Positions 30,666 to 45,575 of a stretch of DNA of 64,000 nt are shown here, in pieces. The notes under the pieces were generated by a model. The model did no database searches. It was not told the DNA's origin and saw nothing but the letters and a program-made list of their open reading frames with translations. Numbering within the stretch: the first letter of the stretch is position 1; each line of letters starts with the position of its first letter. Both the position numbers and the translations under genes were made by a program. This stretch comes from Selaginella moellendorffii (lineage: Eukaryota; Streptophyta; Lycopodiopsida; Selaginellales; Selaginellaceae), in contig NW_003314297.1 in NCBI RefSeq assembly GCF_000143415.4, positions 265,718 through 329,717 on the forward strand. The letters run 5' to 3'.

Positions 30666-33323
30666 TCATGAGAGAACGCTGTTTGCTCCTTCCCACGTAA
30701 TTGGCAAGGGATGAGCCTCTGTATTGAAGACGAAGTAGCTGAGCGGCAAAACATCGTCCTCCCCGAACAAAAGGAACAAGTACTTGAGCGTTTCTCCCAG
30801 GAAGAACGTCTCCATCTTGTCTCGCTTGTAAGAATTCGCGACCGTGACATCGTCAATGCTGCTGTAGCCACCGGTGCTGATCTTGGTGTGAGCTTCGAAG
30901 GCTTGGAAGATCTTCCATCCCCATTCCCTGTACCTGGAAGTAAGCAAAGAGTGAGAGAGAAGCTCTTGAGCCGCTCCAAAGGAAGAAAAACTTACATCGA
31001 GTCGCCAGTTATCCTATACAATACAAAAAGAGACTCCACCGTCTCGGGGCGAAGAAGGTTGTGACGATCCAGAGGCTTGATGATGATGTCCTCTTTGTAT
31101 TGAGCGTCAGGCTTGCCGCCATCCATGCCTTCTGTGTGATCGCCCTGTTCCAAGCCGGCGTTAAACTCTTCGAGGACAGCGAAGAAAAGAAGAAGAGGAT
31201 GAAAGCTTGACAGACTTTACCTCAGTTCTAAAGTAAGCTATCTCGGGAGCTAGTCCGGTAATAGTCACGTTGTACATCTCGTAGCAAGTTCTAGCCAGCT
31301 CTTTCGCAAGGGCCAGATCCTGCACGTCCTTCTCGCTCAAGAATCCGGACTCCTTGGCATCCTTCTCGGGAAATCCTCGAGTTGCTCCTAGAGCAAGATT
31401 TCCGGCTAGAAAGCATACCTTGCACAAGGAAAAGCAGAATCAGTCTCAAAAGTAAACAAGACAGCGCTATATGCGAAACGTAAACGTACCAAGTGATCCA
31501 TTTTCGGACTGAAATCTTCGTTTCTTCCACTCGGAAGCTCGCCTACGAAAGTGAGGCCATTTGGTACTGACTTCGCGACCAAAAGGTGCTTGACCCCCGC
31601 CATTGCTTCGTCGTACATACCTCGAAGATATTGGACATCCTGTCCATCGCCAACGCCTCCCTGTTGGATCCAGACCTTGAGCAGATATTCGTAGTAGCTG
31701 TCCCCTCTCGATCCGAGTCTTATGTTGTTCCCTTGAAACGTTCCAGAATGCGGGCTGCAAAGAGCAAACACTCACCTTATTAGTAACTGAGAGAGAGAGA
31801 AAGAAAGAGAAGCTTACTTACTTCATGTAAATAGGAACCAGCCCCTCGAGCTTAGGGAGTCCCTTGATGTGCTCGAAGACGCGCATTGCAGCCTTTCCAT
31901 ACTTGGGATCACCTGTGACTTTACTCAAGTACCAAAACTCGAGCTGCAAAGTCGTCACCTCCGACGTGCTGCTCGCTCCACGCTCACCGGCAGCCGGATG
32001 AGCGCTTCTCGCCGACAAAACCACGTCCGAGAATGGAATCGCCGACGGACTCGTCTCAAAAGCGGCCATCAGCCGGTCTCCCAAGTCCTTCGCTAGCTTC
32101 AGATAGACCTCGGGCTTCGGTCCAGGCGAGAGAGCAACTCCATTCTTACTCCCGTCTATACCAGGCACCGAAGTGTCACCTCCGCTTAGATGGTACGCAC
32201 TCAAAAGTCCTCCGAGCACTCGTATGGTTGTCTCAAACAAGTTTACCTGTCCCTGGTGGCTAAACCTGTTCGCGAGCTCCTTTTCTATCCATCCCCCGGC
32301 CTCTTCTACTACGTCGTCTAGTCCCATGATCATAGCGGTGTCTAAAGCGTCGATCGCGGTGGCTCCAATCCCTCCTAAACCATTTATACCTCTTCTACTC
32401 ACTGGCTGCAACTCGTCGAATCCCAAAGCGAACTGCTTGTAACCATTCCACGCGTGCTTGAAAGCGTCGACCACGGCAGCTTGGCGTTTTATCCACACGA
32501 GCTCCTCGGGGCTGTTTCTTTCCGCGATAAATGGCAGCTTCACCTCGTTCTCTTGATGGTTGCTAGAGTTGCCGGAGCTACTGACTTGTCGAAGCAGGCC
32601 GAGCCGGAGCTTTGGTGGTAAGTTCGGGAGCCTGTGTGTGCTCCAAAACTTTTTGAGGAAAGGACTGTCCTTCATCCACCTGTGGCCATTGTATCCCCCT
32701 AGATTCCGCAGCAAACTCTTGTTGTTTGTGTGACCGGATTGATCCGGCTGGAGGAATGCAAGGTACCCGAGACCCATCAACATGAGCAGTGCGAGTAATT
32801 GTCCTAGCCCGCATGACGAGCAGCACCTCCTTCGTACTCCACTTGAGAAGAGAGCTCGTACTACCACCTGAAAGAAAACCAAACACATCGATAAAAACAA
32901 TAAATGAGAAACAAAATGGCTAGGAAAAAATGACACACAAACGTTGAGAGCTCGAGAGAAAAAATCTACAGTGAAAAGAAAAGAGCAAAAACCAAAGCAT
33001 TATATAAAGAGGAAACAAACAAACTCGAAGGATCGAGAGGGAAAAAAAAACAGTCAATGGAAGGCCGGAGAGAGATCAAAACCTAGCCCTACAATGCTGG
33101 ATTGAAGAAGCGCGACGCATTCTCTCACGGATCGGGCCCAATTGCCACTGATGCTTCCAAATCCCGGAGATTTCGATCCATTTCAATCGTCGGCAGCTCA
33201 GGGCACGACAAATCGAGCTAGATCCAGCGGGAGAGCAAGAAAACGTACCCGAATGGCCGAGCGCCGCCTAAGCTTGGCATTGTCATATTGTAGATCGCGA
33301 TTGGTGGAAGGGAGCAGCGCCAT
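30666..33323 (-). CDS. class I alpha-1,2-mannosidase (GH47), MNS3-like
   Basis: Trims alpha-1,2-mannose from N-glycans in the ER or early Golgi. Six exons (33249-33323, 31822-32867, 31490-31754, 31221-31418, 30996-31165, 30666-30933) give 673 residues in frame. The cytosolic N-terminus is followed by one membrane anchor (about residues 42-58, [19 protein letters not shown]), giving type II topology. The GH47 barrel then starts with [19 protein letters not shown] and [18 protein letters not shown]; further segments include [51 protein letters not shown] and the last block [13 protein letters not shown], ending NTEAHPLP. The intron after exon 1 is unusually long for this window (about 380 nt). 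The MNS3-like subclass is suggested by the [12 protein letters not shown] block; MNS1/2 is less likely. Confidence 0.92.
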
Positions 33324-35414
33324 ATCGTAGCTCCTCCTGGAGGGCGCTCATCAAGCAGGGCAAAACACGCTATGACATTGTAGAGCCGACGTGTCACGAA
33401 GCTATTGGCTAAATATATAAACAACTTCCTCATAAAGAGAATTACGAAACCACTAACATTTTAAAACTTACTATATTTATCTATAAAGTATTTTGGAATT
33501 ATTAGTATTATCTTCATATTACAGTAAATCACATTAGTTATGCCTAATCAATCTCTACCTGGTTTTGAAGTCAGGTGAAGATGTCCAGGCCAATTTAATT
33601 GAGAATAACTTTTTAGTGCTCTAAAATTAAAATCACAATTTACACATAGGTTTTTAATTTTACTTGAAGGTTCTATATATGATCACATAAAAAGTAAAAA
33701 TAGAGTAATTTGCAACTTAAAGCTAAATTCTTAATGGGTATATAAGTTCTGGTAGACAATATTGGTGAGGATAAAACTTTATTAAAATATTTCAGTAAGA
33801 CATAGTTAAGAAAATAACTTTTTGAAATTTACCCTTTTATCAGCTGCCATTGATTGGATCTAGCAACCTCAGCAACTCTTCCTTATTATTATAGATATGC
33901 ATGTAAATATATATAAATACACTAATTTTAATAATTTAGTATATGAACATATGATTTGGATTGAATCTAGACCACCCAATATTCATAATATACTTTTTTT
34001 AATTGAAAAAAAATTGTAATTTTTTATTACTCAAATAAAAGTCTTTGTAATTATATTTGCAGTATTACTCTATTATAGATCTAGGGTGATCTAGTACATT
34101 AAGTCATATTTTGTATGAATACAAAAAGTAATAGTTCATTTCATCCAAAAAAATTATAATAGCAAAATTACATATTGAATGATAGTTATAACTGATATCT
34201 ACTTATATAAAGTTGACAAAATTCAATCCAAAATGAACTCAAACTCAGTTTAGGTATATCACCCACTATTTCCTAATCTTAAAGTTTAGAGGCTTGGGAT
34301 TGTAATATTAAATGAATCTTAGTCCTTTATTAATATAAATAATTAAGAATCTTTCTATATCAATAATAATTTAATTTTAAGTAAGCTGTATATAATATCA
34401 AAATAATTTGGTATCCATTGCATACAATAACACTTGATTTGCCTAATAGTAGTCTCAATCCTATTTAATATTATTTATTAACCCAATTAATTAATATGTG
34501 ATTCAATTAAGAATTTTGAAAGTTTTACTAGAAGAGAAGTAGATATGAAGCTAAATGAATATATATCACACAGCTATGGGCATAAAGACAAACCATTTAT
34601 TTTTAATAATTATATTTTGGAATGAAGTTTGGTGAATTTTCCAAAATTTGCATTTGATTGATGAATCTGTATTATGTTTAACAATGAACTTTTTGAGTAA
34701 GCATGTAATTGCATTTCTAAGTAATTGAACAGTTTCCTTGTAATAACCATATTGTGAGTCTTTATTTTTATGGTGTAACTTTACTCTTTCACACTTTAAA
34801 GTGTTAAAGCATTATTTATAAAGCTCATCTTTTAAGCCCAAAAATGTTTATTGTATTTAGCTTGAAAGGCTATAATCATAAACATATTTATAATTTATAA
34901 ATTAAAGATTAATTTTATTACATATCAACCATTAGATGGTAGAATAAAATAGAATATATGAAAAAGTGTTTTAGTGTTTTATAAAATGTAAATACAAGAT
35001 TAATCTAAATGAATAATAACCATTAGATGGTAGAATATCCCAAAATATTCAAGCATATTTTAAGTATATCCACTATCACTAAAAATATTACATTATAAAA
35101 TAAAAATAAAAATATGATAAAATAAAATAACAAACATAGATCATTAATTAATATAAATGTAATTTATTTCTATTATTAATTAATATAAATTTTATAAAGT
35201 ATAATTTGTAAACTACTATGTATTTAACTGTTTTAAATACAACAGTAAATAATAACACTTTCAAGAATGTTTATAACAAATATTGAAAAAAAAACAGGAC
35301 CATTTCGTAATTCAGCCCAAATTCACAAAGCCTCAAGGGAATAAGTAAAATACTTAGCTTAATCTTACCATAGTGTTTGCAGAACACTAGTTATTTCACT
35401 CCACGACAATTCCT
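33324..35414. other. AT-rich desert
   Basis: About 2 kb, very AT-rich, without a gene. The part 34868-35070 is related to sequences at 58.4 kb, 60.72 kb and (inverted) 38.65 kb: shared strings include AACCATTAGATGGTAGAATA and AAATACAAGATTAATCTAAA. It probably consists of old element remnants. Confidence 0.6.
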
Positions 35415-36948
35415 TCATTCGTCGCCTCCATAAACTGTCCTCACCATTTGTTTTCTCGCTGCCAATACTTGTCTTGCCTCCAACTCTTTTCTCTCTTTAA
35501 TCGCCTTCGACTCTTCCCTCGTCCGCAGCTTCCCTCTGGGAGCTTTCCCGGGTATCAACGGTCTACCCTTTACAGACTTTGCAGCCTCAGCAAACTCTGT
35601 ACCAAAAACCACAAACGCTTTCAGGAACAAGTAAAACGAAGACGCATTACACAAACCTTCCAGAGGATGATTATCCTTCCATTCCTGCTCTGGTAGCTTC
35701 CAGGAGATGGGAGCAAACTCCACCAGCATCTGCTGGCGGCTTTTGAGAACCATAATCATATCCGTCTCACCTAAAATACATATGCAGCTAGCGAATGATA
35801 AAAAAGAGTAGTATAACTACAAACTCACCCTCAAGGTAGCTCTTGTACTTTGATTTCCCCAGTTCCTCCAGCACCTTTGCAATGGGCGCGAGCTCCACTT
35901 CCCTGCCCTTACTCGTCCTCACCCCTCCTTTATGGTATCGCCCAAGCTGAGGAGCTACCACAACTCCAGCAAGGTATCCGCAAGAAAGGAAAACAGGAGC
36001 TCCCCGCTCGGTGACAGTCGAACACGGCATCATCACCCCTTCGCCAACTACGACGCCCATGATGAGATCCGGCCACACCGAGTAGCTGCTCACTGTGACC
36101 AAATACTTCAACTCGCAACGCCATTTCTCCGCACACATGCAGGTGTCGAAGCTTAGATTGAGGGAGCCATCAACTGGCTCCAGGCACGCCACCGAATCGT
36201 TGTAAGTAGCACTGATCTTGCACTCGAACCACGGGGCATCCCGAAACTTGACCATGATGGCGTCGTCGGCACCTTTGCTGCTGTTGGACGCTGGCGCAAC
36301 GCAGCCCAGCGCTGTCCAACAGGTGCCATTCGGCCTGATGAGAGTCGCCATCCCCGTGCGGCTCTCAATGCTCGGCGGCTGCGACGATTGGCGAGAGACG
36401 AGGTGCACCGCGCCAATCATGCTCCCCACCTTTTCTTGCAGAAGAGGCGCGTTCGCCACAGTTGGCGGTGAATTGCCCATAAGCTTCAGGACGTACTTGT
36501 GAACTCTCTTGTGCTGGTACAACTCCTCCTTCATGGCGTAACTTTTCGCTGCGTTCATCCGCCTGCGACGGTCGAGTTCCTGTTTCCTGGCTTCCACTTC
36601 GGCAAGCGCTTTGCCCACTTTCGTTTCGTGAAATGTGTCCGAGGCTTCAAAGAGGGAATCGCGGCGGCGCTTGCCAGTGATGACAAGAGGGGTTTGCTGC
36701 GAGAGGCCGTCGCCCAGCTGCGAGTGGCTGGGCTGCGAGGAGAGCAACGAGGTGATCTGATCCAGGGACATGACCGAGTTGCCCTCGGCGTCCTTGAGCA
36801 GCGCCAAGTCAGCGGCACGGAGCGTGCACGGGTCCAGCCCCCAGTGCGCTGCGATGCCATCCAGCATGAGGTGCTTGGATTTGTGCAGAGGGAAGAGCAG
36901 TGCCTTCCCACCCCCGTCCTCCTCTAGCCCGATCCACGCCGCCTCCAT
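35415..36948 (-). CDS. protein of unknown function, possible inactive trypsin-like fold
   Basis: Exons 35829-36948, 35657-35770 and 35415-35596 join in frame, giving 471 residues. The start is the ATG at 36948 (MEAAWIGLEEDGGGK); an upstream frame exists but has no better start. A central basic coiled stretch (AEVEARKQELDRRRRMNAAK) and a C-terminal Lys/Arg/Glu-rich helix (REESKAIKERKELEARQVLA) suggest nuclear or RNA-linked roles, as inference. Residues about 210-360 contain GMATLIRPNGTCWTALGCV and ERGAPVFLSCGYLAGVVV, reminiscent of a chymotrypsin-type barrel with Ala in place of the nucleophile Ser. That assignment is weak. AATTTTAGGGTTTC upstream resembles a telobox. Confidence 0.75.
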
Positions 36949-37225
36949 ACCTCTTATCCGGCTTTCAATTTTAGGGTTTCTTATTTTCTTTTGCCATCTT
37001 TGTGTGTTCACGAGGCCGGAGCTGTCAGGTAACATATCTTAGAAATTCGTATCTCGGGCTTGAACAGGATTAATCCCTTTTTCTTGGGCTCTCGTATAGA
37101 AATCATACAAATGTGGCTATGAGGTGGGCAGGAGCATTCTTCTCTTCTCTTTCTTAGAAACTTGGGAATTAATGTTGCTACCCACGATCAAGCCAGCGTT
37201 CTGGTGAGCGGCCATTTTGATTGTC
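36949..37225. promoter_or_regulatory. upstream region of the unknown minus-strand gene
   Basis: Contains the telobox-like AATTTTAGGGTTTC and presumably the promoter of the gene starting at 36948. No coding content was recognised. Confidence 0.4.
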
Positions 37226-38357
37226 GTGCGTTGGAAAGTCTTTTCTTGTTTTGTAAATATATCTATGTCGTAGTCGCAGGGAGAGAAAAAAATGCTTATG
37301 TACCTTTCTCACTGTATCAGAATGACCGCTTTGACGCCCGGAGCAACGTGTTGGGCAATCATACCAGCCGACAACCCGCACAAAACAACGTCATTGAGTG
37401 CAGATACAACCGCAAACCTTTGAAACGTTTTTTCAACATCTCTACAACCCTTGAGTGAGCATACAAAATATTCGGAAGCGCGTTCAGTATAGCATCTGCA
37501 TTCTCGCCTATAACATTAGGTGTACGACTGCATAGTCTAGACAGCAGCACACAAGAAGCTTTTTTAGTTTCGTGAAAAGAATCCAACAAAGTCACGCAGA
37601 TTACCTGCAAAAGCAGCCAATTGGAACACAAAAGAAAAAACCACTAAGACTGAATTCACCCTTGCTATGTGCTCAGAGAACTCACGAACGCCCTCCACTG
37701 AGCACTGACAAATTATCGCACTGAGCAAGTTGATTAAACTTACACGTATCTCTTCGGAATGTTCAAGAACTGGACTGTCACAAAGTTTTCCAGATCCAAA
37801 CAAAGGGAAAATCAGTAAAGCCGCTCAGCTATTGCAGGAACTATCACAAAGGTTGTTTGCTCCACCTGCATCAAAATTAGCACAGAAGCATTGGAACTTA
37901 AAATCCTACATCTCGACTCGACAGCTCTCTACGGGGTCGTGAAGGGACCAGTTTCAGTAGAAACAATCTAAACCATCAACAAATTTTGTTTTTTTCTTGG
38001 GAGATAGAAAGGCGAAAGAAAAAATACCTGGAGCAACGAGACTCGGTCAAATAAGCTTGTCAACGCGCTCCAATGCCTTTGCCTGGTGTTTCGATCCGGA
38101 TCGGAGAGGTACTTTAAATCTCTCTGGATCGTCTAGAAAAAAAGAAAATCACTCCATCACTCAACGCGATCGCTTACCTGGACGAAAGCCGTGGCAGCTA
38201 TGGCTTGATTGATCGCATTCGAGGGAGCGGCATCGCGAAGAGCAAAATACCTGCTAGGTAGACTTTCCCGATGAGAAATCCAAGGACGAGGCCTCTGCCA
38301 AGCTCCAGAAACTAAAAAGGATGGAATTAGAGTTTTGAGTTGTTTTACCTCAGGCAT
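37226..38357 (-). pseudogene. HEAT-repeat fragment resembling dynein axonemal assembly factor 5
   Basis: Minus-strand exon-like blocks: 38178-38250 (YFALRDAAPSNAINQAIAAT), 38028-38132 (LKYLSDPDRNTRQRHWSALT), about 37735-37865 (VIVPAIAERL, then PVLEHSEEIRVSLINLL in another frame), 37660-37735, about 37452-37604 (VICVTLLDSFHETKKASCVL) and about 37312-37416 (SALNDVVLCG). The layout and the phrases LSDPDRNTR, P.EHSEEIR and the HSR step resemble DNAAF5/HEATR2, a cytoplasmic factor needed to assemble ciliary dynein arms. There is a frame break near 37820 and another near 37450, and only about 350 of the family's roughly 850 residues are present. It is therefore a truncated or decaying copy. Family assignment is by eye. 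Confidence 0.45.
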
Positions 38358-38422
38358 TGGCAATCGAGGGGGACGTCAATGGCGCTGCGGTTTTCTCTGC
38401 CTTGCCGAGGATCTCTCTGTCA

Positions 38423-38655
38423 ATGGATTTAGAACAGGTAGACGCAATTCTTCCTTCTTTATTTCTTTCTCCATGGACTAGTCAAGGTATTCTTTGGAAA
38501 TGCTTTTTCATTACTAACTTCTTGATTTGCTGGTGAACGAGGCTGTGAAAGAGTTCGTGCTACAGTTTCATGGCTTTGTAGTCCCTCAAGAATGGGCTGA
38601 GTGCATCAATCGACTCTTGAAACCTTGCAATGCTGTTGCTTGTCTTAATATTTAA
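38423..38655 (+). pseudogene. truncated two-exon mini-gene of unknown family
   Basis: Exon 38423-38437 (MDLEQ) splices to 38542-38655 (AVKEFVLQFHGFVVPQEWAE, then CINRLLKPCNA), giving 42 residues. The coding-like sequence stops exactly where an AT-rich repeat begins (about 38640), so the gene was probably cut by insertion. It is divergent from the DNAAF5-like fragment and may share its promoter. Confidence 0.4.
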
Positions 38656-38740
38656 ATATACGTAAATATTTTAGGATATATTGTTATTCATTTAGATAAA
38701 TTATGTATTTATAATTTATAAACTTTCCTAAACATTTCAG
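38640..38740 (-). repeat. AT-rich dispersed repeat, inverted copy
   Basis: The reverse complement of 38645-38735 matches the string at 34975-35060 and 60718-60800: TTATAAATTATAAATACA, then ATCTAAATGAATAACAAT, then a CCCAAAATATT-like end. Confidence 0.65.
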
Positions 38741-38956
38741 TTTATGTGATGATTAATATTAATTTTGATGTTTCTATCCATTTGATTAATAAATAATACT
38801 AAACAGAAATAAACACAACATAACTCCAACACTCTTCAAAGGCATGGAACTTGTAAACCCAAACAACATGGTCGTCTACGAAACTATGTCTTTTACATCA
38901 CCAAAGAAATCTTTACATGACATACAAAATGCCTGGAATTCGCAGCAACTAGATTA

Positions 38957-39600
38957 AAACCTTGGAAGCTTAGTTATCACTATGTTGATCATCTCAAAAG
39001 AACCATGTTCAGTATACGTGTTTAAAAGAGTGGTCCAGGAAACAAGATCACGCTGTGGCATAACACTGACAAAAGACGTGGTTGCATCAATATCGAAAAA
39101 GAGCATGGCTTCCGAGAAGAATGTTTTTTGTTTTTGTTTTTGTTGCATTAATGTCTCCATGAAGAGCGTAACCAGTAAGATAGTGTTGCAGCACACTAAG
39201 TCCGTCATATGCAACTCATCAAACATTCGTTTAGATTCCAAAAGATGCCCTTATTGGGCATATGCATTCTACAGCACTGTCCAGCAAACGAGGCTGTCTT
39301 CTGGCATTCCAAACACCGAAAGATTCTTGGCATCTTCAAAATATCCTTGAGATGTGGAGCAAGAAATCAAAGCTGTATAAGAAATTAGATCGTGCTCAGG
39401 CATTTGATTAAACAAGTCCTTTGAAATCTTCTATCCAGCTTTGGCAAAAGGATTCAACATTGCATTCCAAGTTGCCGTGTTATGCACTGGAATAGTCTGG
39501 AAAAGATGCCAAGCATCTTGCAGATGCCCATTCTGCGCAAACGCAGTCCAAGACACTAGATCTTTAGTCGGCATCTTCTCTTTGCTCCATTGATATCACG
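38957..39600 (-). pseudogene. PPR gene remnant
   Basis: The minus strand shows PPR phrases in shifting frames: VSWTALVAYAQNGHLQDAW-like at about 39480-39570, AYAQ.GHLLESKRMFDELHM at 39180-39260, and MPQRDLVSWTTLLNTYTEHG at about 38990-39060. Stops and frameshifts separate them. Confidence 0.65.
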
Positions 39601-39819
39601 AGTGAGATGAGTTTTCTAGTGTAAACAACAGGATTCCTATTAAAGACAAGGATCCACAGCACATTCTCAGGTAGAGTCCCCACTCAACCAAAACTTATCA
39701 GCAAACCAAACGAGCACGGATATTCCGTCACTATAACGTACAGCGACATTCTCGGCTATGGCGGATTGAGGAGACCTAATTCAGTGCGGCATGGCGCCAG
39801 TGTAGGTCTGGGATTCGCG

Positions 39820-42630
<2,811 letters not shown>

Positions 42631-42998
42631 TTGCGGGGAAAGGAAGATAGCCACCATATCCATCCATATATGCTATGTACAGGTGTAAATAGCATTGATC
42701 CGGACGAACTAATCGTTCTAAAGAAGAAGAAGAAGAAAAGAAGGAAGAAGAGGAATAACTTTTGATTTTATGTACAAAACAAAATAATAACCTAATGACT
42801 CGTGCCACGTGGAACGCATAGAGCGGTTCGATCTGCCACCCCATTGGACGGCCGATGTCCCGCGGAGCTTTTTTGAATTCAAAATCCGCGAAACCTACCA
42901 GTCCACAATTCGAACACGGGACCTCAATGCGTGTCCACGCTATAAAGCTGGAAGAAGGGTCTCCTTGCCCTGTTCCTCATTCCTCCTCCTCCACAGCT

Positions 42999-44462
42999 AT
43001 GGCGTCTCTAGGGCATCAGGGCGGCAGCCGGCTAGGGCTCGCGGGGCTGGCCGTGATGGGCCAGAATCTGGCGCTCAACGTCGCGGAGAAGGGATTCCCC
43101 ATCTCCGTCTACAACCGGACGGCGAGCAAGGTCGACGACACGGTGGATCGCGCGGCGCGCGAGGGCAATCTCCCGCTCTACGGCTTCAAGGATCCGGGTG
43201 AGTTCGTGGCGTCGCTCCAGAAGCCGCGCGTGATCATAATCCTGGTCAAGGCCGGGCGGCCGGTGGACGAGACGATCGAGCTGCTGTCGAGCTTCCTGGA
43301 GCCCGGGGATTGCATCATCGATGGGGGGAACGAGTGGTACGAGAATACCGAGCGCCGGGCCGAGGCCGTGCGGCAGAAGGGGCTCTTGTATCTGGGAATG
43401 GGGGTCTCTGGCGGTGAAGAGGGCGCTCGCTATGGCCCCTCACTTATGCCCGGTGGAGCCGTGGAGGCTTTCAAGTACATAGAGGATGTTGTGAAGAAGA
43501 TCGCTGCTCAGGTGGACGATGGCCCCTGCGTGACTTACGTTGGCCCTGGTGGAGCTGGGAACTTCGTGAAGATGGTTCACAATGGGATCGAGTATGGCGA
43601 CATGCAGCTCATCTCCGAGGCCTACGACGTGCTCAAGTCCGTGGGTGGCCTCACCAACAAGGAGCTCCACGAGACTTTTGCGCAGTGGAACAAGGGCGAG
43701 CTCGAGAGCTTCCTGATCGAGATCACGTCCCACATCTTCTCGGTCAAGGACGACAAGGGCGATGGCGAGCTCGTGGACAAGGTCCTGGACAAGACGGGCA
43801 TGAAAGGCACCGGGAAGTGGACCGTCCAGCAGGCCGCGGAGCTCTCGGTGGCGGCTCCCACGATCGAGGCGTCGCTCGACTCGAGGTTCCTGAGCGGCCT
43901 CAAGGAGGAGAGAGTGGCGGCGGCCAAGAACTTCAAGGAGCTCGGGGTGTCGGACATCTTGGCTCCCAGCAACGTCGACAAGAAGGAGCTCATCGACGGC
44001 GTCCGGAAGGCGCTGTACGCGTCCAAGATCTGCAGCTACGCCCAAGGCATGAACTTGATCCGGGCCAAGAGCATGGAGAAGAGCTGGAACCTCAACTTGG
44101 GCGAGCTGGCTCGGATCTGGAAGGGGGGCTGCATCATCCGGGCGGTGTTCCTGGACCGGATCAAAAAGGCCTACGACCGCAACCCGGATCTGGCCAATCT
44201 GCTCATGGATCCCGAGTTTGCGACCGAGATGGTGGAGCGGCAGGGCGCTTGGAGGAAAGTGGTGACGCTGGCGATCAATGCCGGGATCAGCACCCCGGGG
44301 ATGAGCGCGAGCTTGGCCTACTTCGACACGTACAGGCGCTCGCGACTGCCCGCGAATCTCGTCCAGGCGCAGCGCGATTATTTTGGAGCTCACACCTACG
44401 AGCGAGTGGATCAAAGCGGGTGGTTTCACAGCGAGTGGCACAAGCTCGCGTCGGCCTTGTGA
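42999..44462 (+). CDS. PGD: 6-phosphogluconate dehydrogenase, decarboxylating
   Basis: Oxidises 6-phosphogluconate to ribulose 5-phosphate with NADP in the oxidative pentose phosphate pathway. Single exon, 487 residues, the normal family length. The start at 42999 (MASLGHQGGSRLGLAGLAVM) has no plastid transit peptide, suggesting a cytosolic form; the frame is open further upstream but the Kozak-like context and length favour 42999. Visible: GLAVMGQNLALN, NRT for NADP phosphate binding, IIDGGNEWY, GVSGGEEGARYGPSLMPGG, VGPGGAGNFVKMVHNGIEYG with the catalytic Lys, and C-terminal RAQRDYFGAHTYER-like VQAQRDYFGAHTYERVD. It is strongly GC-rich at third positions. Confidence 0.97.
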   Translation: MASLGHQGGSRLGLAGLAVMGQNLALNVAEKGFPISVYNRTASKVDDTVDRAAREGNLPLYGFKDPGEFVASLQKPRVIIILVKAGRPVDETIELLSSFLEPGDCIIDGGNEWYENTERRAEAVRQKGLLYLGMGVSGGEEGARYGPSLMPGGAVEAFKYIEDVVKKIAAQVDDGPCVTYVGPGGAGNFVKMVHNGIEYGDMQLISEAYDVLKSVGGLTNKELHETFAQWNKGELESFLIEITSHIFSVKDDKGDGELVDKVLDKTGMKGTGKWTVQQAAELSVAAPTIEASLDSRFLSGLKEERVAAAKNFKELGVSDILAPSNVDKKELIDGVRKALYASKICSYAQGMNLIRAKSMEKSWNLNLGELARIWKGGCIIRAVFLDRIKKAYDRNPDLANLLMDPEFATEMVERQGAWRKVVTLAINAGISTPGMSASLAYFDTYRRSRLPANLVQAQRDYFGAHTYERVDQSGWFHSEWHKLASAL

Positions 44463-45575
44463 GGGAGGAGCCGTGAACACGCACTTTTGGTGCGCGTCGG
44501 TTTTGGATGGATAAAAGGCCATGGATGGAGACCCTCTTTTCTTTATACTTTTTGATTATTTGGATGGACTAACTTAAAAAGGTAATAAACCAAGTCCATC
44601 TTAAACCATGCCATCTTCGTCACCCTTGTGATACATTATCGTGAACAATGCAACGGACAAAGTCTTTCAACTTTCCTTCCCATAAAAATGCCTCGTTCCT
44701 CGGACGACCTTTGTTAGCTCCCATTTTCGACTCCACAATGCCTGCTAGCCGGTCAAGTTTCGTTGCTAGCCGGTCGATGCTGTACACGTATAGGACAGCA
44801 TACTTAAAGGAAGATCATCGAGCGGAGGTGGCATACCTTGGCTGCCATGTGGAGGATCGTCTCCTTCGCGGTCTAGTTAAGGAATGAAATAGGGCAGTGT
44901 TAAGTATTCTAAAGCAAACCAAAGAAAATTCTTTGATGGAGGAACCATGGCAATTGCAATGACGTTGAGATTGCTGGGCAAAATGCACGATCGATGGTGG
45001 CAAGGGCATGGTGTTGGCTGATTCACAGCCTTTGGGAATCATCACTGGCGTGAAGAAGCCGGCATCGTTGTGGATTTTGTCTTGTGAATGTCCCGTGGCG
45101 AGTTGACATACCCTTTGCTCTTGAGTCCGAGAGCTAAGGAGCTTGTGGGAGTGAAGTAGTGGAAAGAATTTTCTCGTGTTTAATGCTTTCGTTCCTCACA
45201 GTCAACGGTAGTCAATCTTGGTCAGTCTGTCAATATTATTCCATCTCTTCTTCCTGCAGCAACAAGCAGAGCCTGGGTATGGCGGGGAAACGCGAAGCTG
45301 TGCACGATCAGGCGTCCCGGGGCTACTGTCACAAAAATGCAACACAGGCCTCAAATAAACCTTGCACGGCGGTGGTAGAATCCTGCTTTAAGAGTACTTG
45401 GATTCGAAGAAACATGATACACACAACTAGTTTAGTTGTCCTTCACCTCTGCAAGAACAAGCATTTGATGAGAAGAGGAAGTCTCACTCCTCCATTGCAC
45501 AACCCGCTTCACCGCCGCCTACCTGCGAGAACAAGCATTCAATGAGAAAGAAAAATACATTGAAAAACCGAATCC
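44463..45575. other. intergenic, no gene recognised
   Basis: About 1.1 kb. Short frames at 44648-44887 and 45159-45545 show no domain. GCTAGCCGGTC occurs twice at 44745-44778. It may be 3' flanks of two convergent genes plus old debris. Confidence 0.45.

Noticed and set aside
43440-44522. 360-codon open frame antisense to 6-phosphogluconate dehydrogenase
   Set aside because: Shadow of strong codon bias; the sense frame is a complete, conserved enzyme.
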